From: DASXBA01 sp046729895
GTDB lineage: Bacteria > Actinomycetota > Thermoleophilia > Solirubrobacterales > Thermoleophilaceae
DNA length: 22,945 nucleotides
Direction of reading: 5' to 3'
Assembly (NCBI GenBank): GCA_046729895.1
Contig: JBKPHP010000082.1
Span: forward strand, 1-22,945
The notes below the pieces were generated by a model. The model saw only the letters and a list, made by a program, of their open reading frames with translations, was not told where the DNA came from and did not search any database. Position numbers and translations under genes: made by a program. Positions 20,369-22,945 of this stretch are shown here, piece by piece (within the stretch, counting starts at the first letter, position 1; every line of letters starts with the position of its first letter).

Positions 20369-21947
20369 CCAGGAGGTGCCTCACGCGCGGCGTCTCGCCG
20401 TCCGCGAGCAGGGCGTGGGCGCGCTCCTCGAAGCGGCGGTCGGCGACTGTGATCCGCTCGTGCTGCCTCAGGTGCTCCTCCCACGACGGCACCATGAACG
20501 TCTCCACGAACTTGTCGGGGTCGGCGGCGTCCTGGAACAGGGACCAGCGCGTCGCCCCTGATCGGCGCCGCGCGCGACCTACCGCCTGCATCGCGTCCCG
20601 GAAGGCCGAATGGTTCTCCGAGGGCACCCGGTACTCGACGGTGACGAGGACCGGCGCCGCCCCGGGATCGCGGTCGAGCGCCAGCTGTGGTTCCGTCCAG
20701 TGCCCGGAGGGGCTGAGGTCGAGGTCCTCCCCGGAGCGCACCCGGTAGCGGGGGACAGCCAGGAGGCCGGCCACGAGCCCCGCCGCCACGACGAGGAAGG
20801 CCACGTCCGTGCCGGTCCGGTCGGCCACGGCTCCCCACAACACCGCGCCTCCGGCTTGCCCGCCGTGGAAGACCAGCAGGAACAGCGCCATGCCTCGGGC
20901 GCCCACCCAGGAGGGGAGGATCGTCTGGGCCGCGCCCATCAAGCAGCCGAGCGTCGTCACCCAGGCGACTCCCGCGAGCACCAGCACGGCGAGCGCCGGA
21001 ACGACCACGTGGAAGGTGGCCAGACCCACGCATGCCGCCGCGAAGGCCGCGGACGCGAGCGATATGACCGCGTCGAGGGAGCGCCGGGCCCTGAGGCCCG
21101 GAAGCAGGGCCGCCCCGAGCACCGCGCCGCCTCCTACGCAGGCCAGCAACAGCCCGTAGCCGCCCGAGCCGAGGTCGAGCTGCCGCTCCGCGACCACGGG
21201 AAGCAGCGCCCACAGGGCGCTGGCGAACATCAGGAAGAGTGCGGTGCGGGCGAGCACGGCGCGGAGCCGAGGGGAGCTCCTCGCGAAGCGCGCTCCCGCC
21301 CGGACCGCCGACCCCATGCGCTCGGGGCCGAGGCCGCTCCGCTGCTGCTCGCTTCGCCACGGCAGCAGTACGCCGAGCACCGCCAGGTAGGACGCGCCGT
21401 TGACCAGGAAGACCCAACCCGGGCCGGCGGCGGCGACCAGCGCACCCCCCAACGCGGGGCCGAGCGCGCGGGCCACGTTCATGTTGGCGCTGTTGAGCGT
21501 GGCGGCCTGCGCTATCTGATCGCGCGGTACGAGCTGGGGCTGCAACGCCTGCCAAGCGGGCCTCCTGAGCGCGTCGCCGACGCCGACGGGGAGGGTCAGG
21601 CCGAGGAGCGACCAGGCCCCGATCCGGTCGGCGAGGGTGAGCGCCGCGAGGAGCCCGGCGGCCGCGAGGGCCAGGATCTGGCTGGCGATCAGGAGCCGCC
21701 GCCTGTCGACGATGTCGCCCAGCGCCCCGGCGGGCAGGGCGAGCAGCACCACGGGGAGGCTGATCGCGGTTTGGACCAGCGCGACCTTGAGAGCCGAGTG
21801 CTCCAGGGTGAGCATCAGCCACTGCGCGGCAACGGTCTGCATCCAGGTGCCGACGTTGGACGCGAGCTGCGCGGCGAACAGCTCCCGGAAGGGGGAGTGC
21901 CGGAGCGGCGCGAGGGCCGAAGGTGCTGCGCGCAGGCTTACGGCCAC
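20361..21947 (-). CDS. MFS exporter (MFS_3/EntS-like) with C-terminal ABM-like domain
   Basis: A 528-residue protein. Residues about 15-405 form a major facilitator with 10-12 membrane segments, opening FRELFAAQLASNVGTWMQTVA and with the loop GALGDIVDRRRLL typical of the MFS_3 (DUF894) branch. About 415-528 is a soluble dimeric-barrel-like domain (VTVEYRVPSENHSAF, GATRWSLFQDAADPDKFVE, SWEEHLRQHERIT) resembling antibiotic-biosynthesis-monooxygenase folds; I recall this tail in other members of the branch. The substrate is unknown; siderophore or drug export is the precedent. GTG start at 21947 lies within the arm of a hairpin. The TGA overlaps the sulfur-carrier gene tail to tail. Confidence 0.88.
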   Translation of the reverse strand: MAVSLRAAPSALAPLRHSPFRELFAAQLASNVGTWMQTVAAQWLMLTLEHSALKVALVQTAISLPVVLLALPAGALGDIVDRRRLLIASQILALAAAGLLAALTLADRIGAWSLLGLTLPVGVGDALRRPAWQALQPQLVPRDQIAQAATLNSANMNVARALGPALGGALVAAAGPGWVFLVNGASYLAVLGVLLPWRSEQQRSGLGPERMGSAVRAGARFARSSPRLRAVLARTALFLMFASALWALLPVVAERQLDLGSGGYGLLLACVGGGAVLGAALLPGLRARRSLDAVISLASAAFAAACVGLATFHVVVPALAVLVLAGVAWVTTLGCLMGAAQTILPSWVGARGMALFLLVFHGGQAGGAVLWGAVADRTGTDVAFLVVAAGLVAGLLAVPRYRVRSGEDLDLSPSGHWTEPQLALDRDPGAAPVLVTVEYRVPSENHSAFRDAMQAVGRARRRSGATRWSLFQDAADPDKFVETFMVPSWEEHLRQHERITVADRRFEERAHALLADGETPRVRHLLAT

Positions 21948-21974
21948 CCCAGGTTTGTACCCCCCGGGGTGGCC
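21942..21974 (-). terminator. 9-bp perfect inverted repeat between peptidase stop and MFS start
   Basis: GGCCACCCC (21942-21950) and GGGGTGGCC (21966-21974) are exact reverse complements with a 15-nt loop. On the minus strand it begins right after the M28 stop, and its 3' arm contains the MFS GTG start (21947-21945). It could end the peptidase transcript or mask the MFS start. There is no T tract. Confidence 0.45.
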
Positions 21975-22945
21975 CTACCCCTCGAGCCAACGCTCGTCCA
22001 GCCGGCGCACCGCGGCCTCGGTGAGACGGATCGCGTCGGCGAGCGTGCCGTAGTCCACGTTCTCGGGGACGTCGGTCGGCCAGTGGTAGTTCGCGGGCTG
22101 CTTCAGGCGGGTGCACGAGCAGACGGCAGCGCACGGGTAGCCGGCGGCGAGCGGGTAGATCCCGTCAGTGGCGTTGCGCAGCCGCAGGTTCGGGAACAAC
22201 TCGATCCCGAGGTCCTCGGCCAAGCCGTCGAGCAGCGCCAGAGCCGACCGCGGGTACTCGCGCATGCGGAGCATGCCTTCGCCGCGCAGCACGCAGAGGT
22301 GGGGAGAGCCGACGGTGTCGATGCACAGGAAGAAGGTCGCCCTGCGAGGGAGCTGCGGGAAGTGCCGTCGCGCGAAGTGGTGCATACCCTCGCAGGTGGC
22401 CTCCTCGGAGCTGGAGACCAGAAGCACGCCCAGGTTCTCGGTGGGCCGCTCCGACAGGGCCCGGGCGAGAGCGAGCAGCGCGACCACTCCGGTGCCGTTG
22501 TCGTTGGCGCCCGGCACGGCGCTGCGCGCCCCGATCTCGGCCATCGCGGCGGCGACGCCGGCGCAGAACACGACCCCCGCCCGGATCAGCCGGTGCCTGC
22601 CGGCGGCCGCCCCGATCGCCACCAGCACCGGCGCGCCCACGACCGGCAGCATCAGCGGCGGACTCGTGTCGGTGGACTCGATCACCCGGGGCGCCACGCG
22701 ATCGAGCGTGTCCGGGATGGCCGGATGGAAGATCAAGCCGGAGTGGGCGGTGTCGTGGTGGGCGACCACGACAATGGTCCGCTCCGCGTCCTCGGGTCCT
22801 GCCTCTGCGACCACGTTCCAGGCCGGTCGCCTGGACAGCAGCCCTCTGAGGCGGCGACTCCGCGGCGGCAGGTCGTCCACCGCCGCCGCCGCTGCGACGG
22901 CCGCCACGGCGGCGGCCAGCACGCGGCGACCGCGCAGGGCCGCGA
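21975..22945 (-). CDS. M28-family metallopeptidase with membrane segments (N-terminus outside window)
   Basis: At least 315 residues from GTG 22922, but the frame is open to the window edge, so the true start is probably upstream. An Ala-rich hydrophobic segment at the N-terminus is likely a membrane anchor. Zinc-peptidase motifs are VVVAHHDTAHSG, PGANDNGTGV, SSSEEATCEG, CIDTVGS and a late NYHWPTDVPENVD histidine motif. Between the first and second metal motifs lies an insert of about 65 residues with two hydrophobic stretches (LPVVGAPVLVAIGAAAG and AGVVFCAGVAAAMAEI), likely a membrane hairpin within the catalytic domain. Substrate unknown. It is a different branch from the lipoprotein M28 at 1720-2568. 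Confidence 0.85.
   Translation of the reverse strand, partial: AALRGRRVLAAAVAAVAAAAAVDDLPPRSRRLRGLLSRRPAWNVVAEAGPEDAERTIVVVAHHDTAHSGLIFHPAIPDTLDRVAPRVIESTDTSPPLMLPVVGAPVLVAIGAAAGRHRLIRAGVVFCAGVAAAMAEIGARSAVPGANDNGTGVVALLALARALSERPTENLGVLLVSSSEEATCEGMHHFARRHFPQLPRRATFFLCIDTVGSPHLCVLRGEGMLRMREYPRSALALLDGLAEDLGIELFPNLRLRNATDGIYPLAAGYPCAAVCSCTRLKQPANYHWPTDVPENVDYGTLADAIRLTEAAVRRLDERWLEG

Noticed and set aside
1..22945. tRNA genes, CRISPR arrays, insertion sequences
   Set aside because: No tRNA-like T-arm/acceptor pattern, no regularly spaced direct repeats and no transposase frame were seen.

Overview
The window is very GC-rich DNA with short intergenic gaps. It reads as a chromosomal segment of an actinobacterium. 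Pointers are a wax ester synthase/diacylglycerol acyltransferase, a DDN-type deazaflavin (F420) reductase, a SUF-type Fe-S system with SufU, a DtxR/IdeR-type iron box, and several TAnnnT -10 boxes placed 6-8 nt before a start codon (leaderless style). A Thermoleophilia-like lineage is my guess from gene content and style; no phylogenetic marker was tested. I see no tRNA, rRNA, CRISPR array or transposase gene.

Layout. 1-3529: the end of an alpha/beta hydrolase, a WS/DGAT on the minus strand, then a divergent M28 peptidase lipoprotein and ispH. 3552-5533: a thioredoxin-fold protein without its CxxC, a 403-bp hairpin-rich gap, a small membrane protein, and a convergent gap holding a 141-bp element closed by a perfect 16-bp inverted repeat. 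5534-10963: sufB on the minus strand, divergent from an iron-uptake operon (small lipoprotein, ferric-binding protein, fused permease, ATPase) headed by an iron box. 11061-13193: a GST-fold protein, a GNAT, an EamA exporter and a DDN-like reductase. 13223-17940: a minus-strand operon rrf2-sufC-sufD-sufS-sufU-pcm in which essentially every start touches the previous stop. 17982-22945: SCO1, a rhodanese-MoeB fusion, a MoaD/CysO-like sulfur carrier, an MFS exporter and a second, truncated M28 peptidase.

The genes form an iron, sulfur and Fe-S theme: iron import, cluster scaffold (SufB/C/D), sulfur donor (SufS/SufU), an Fe-S client (IspH) and a sulfur-carrier pathway. The most striking observation is in the Rrf2 regulator of the suf operon. 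Its frame is interrupted by one UGA at residue 92, where the family carries its first cluster-ligand cysteine. After the UGA the frame stays open for 60 residues that contain the other two cysteines, and it ends in an ATGA overlap with sufC. A perfect 9-bp hairpin starts 6 nt after the UGA. This suggests UGA recoding (selenocysteine or cysteine), or else a recent nonsense mutation or base error. Other points of interest are a MoaD/CysO tail extended past its Gly-Gly at a G6 run, two terminator-like hairpins with no upstream gene on their strand (possible small RNAs or leaders), and a repeat-like hairpin motif present twice.
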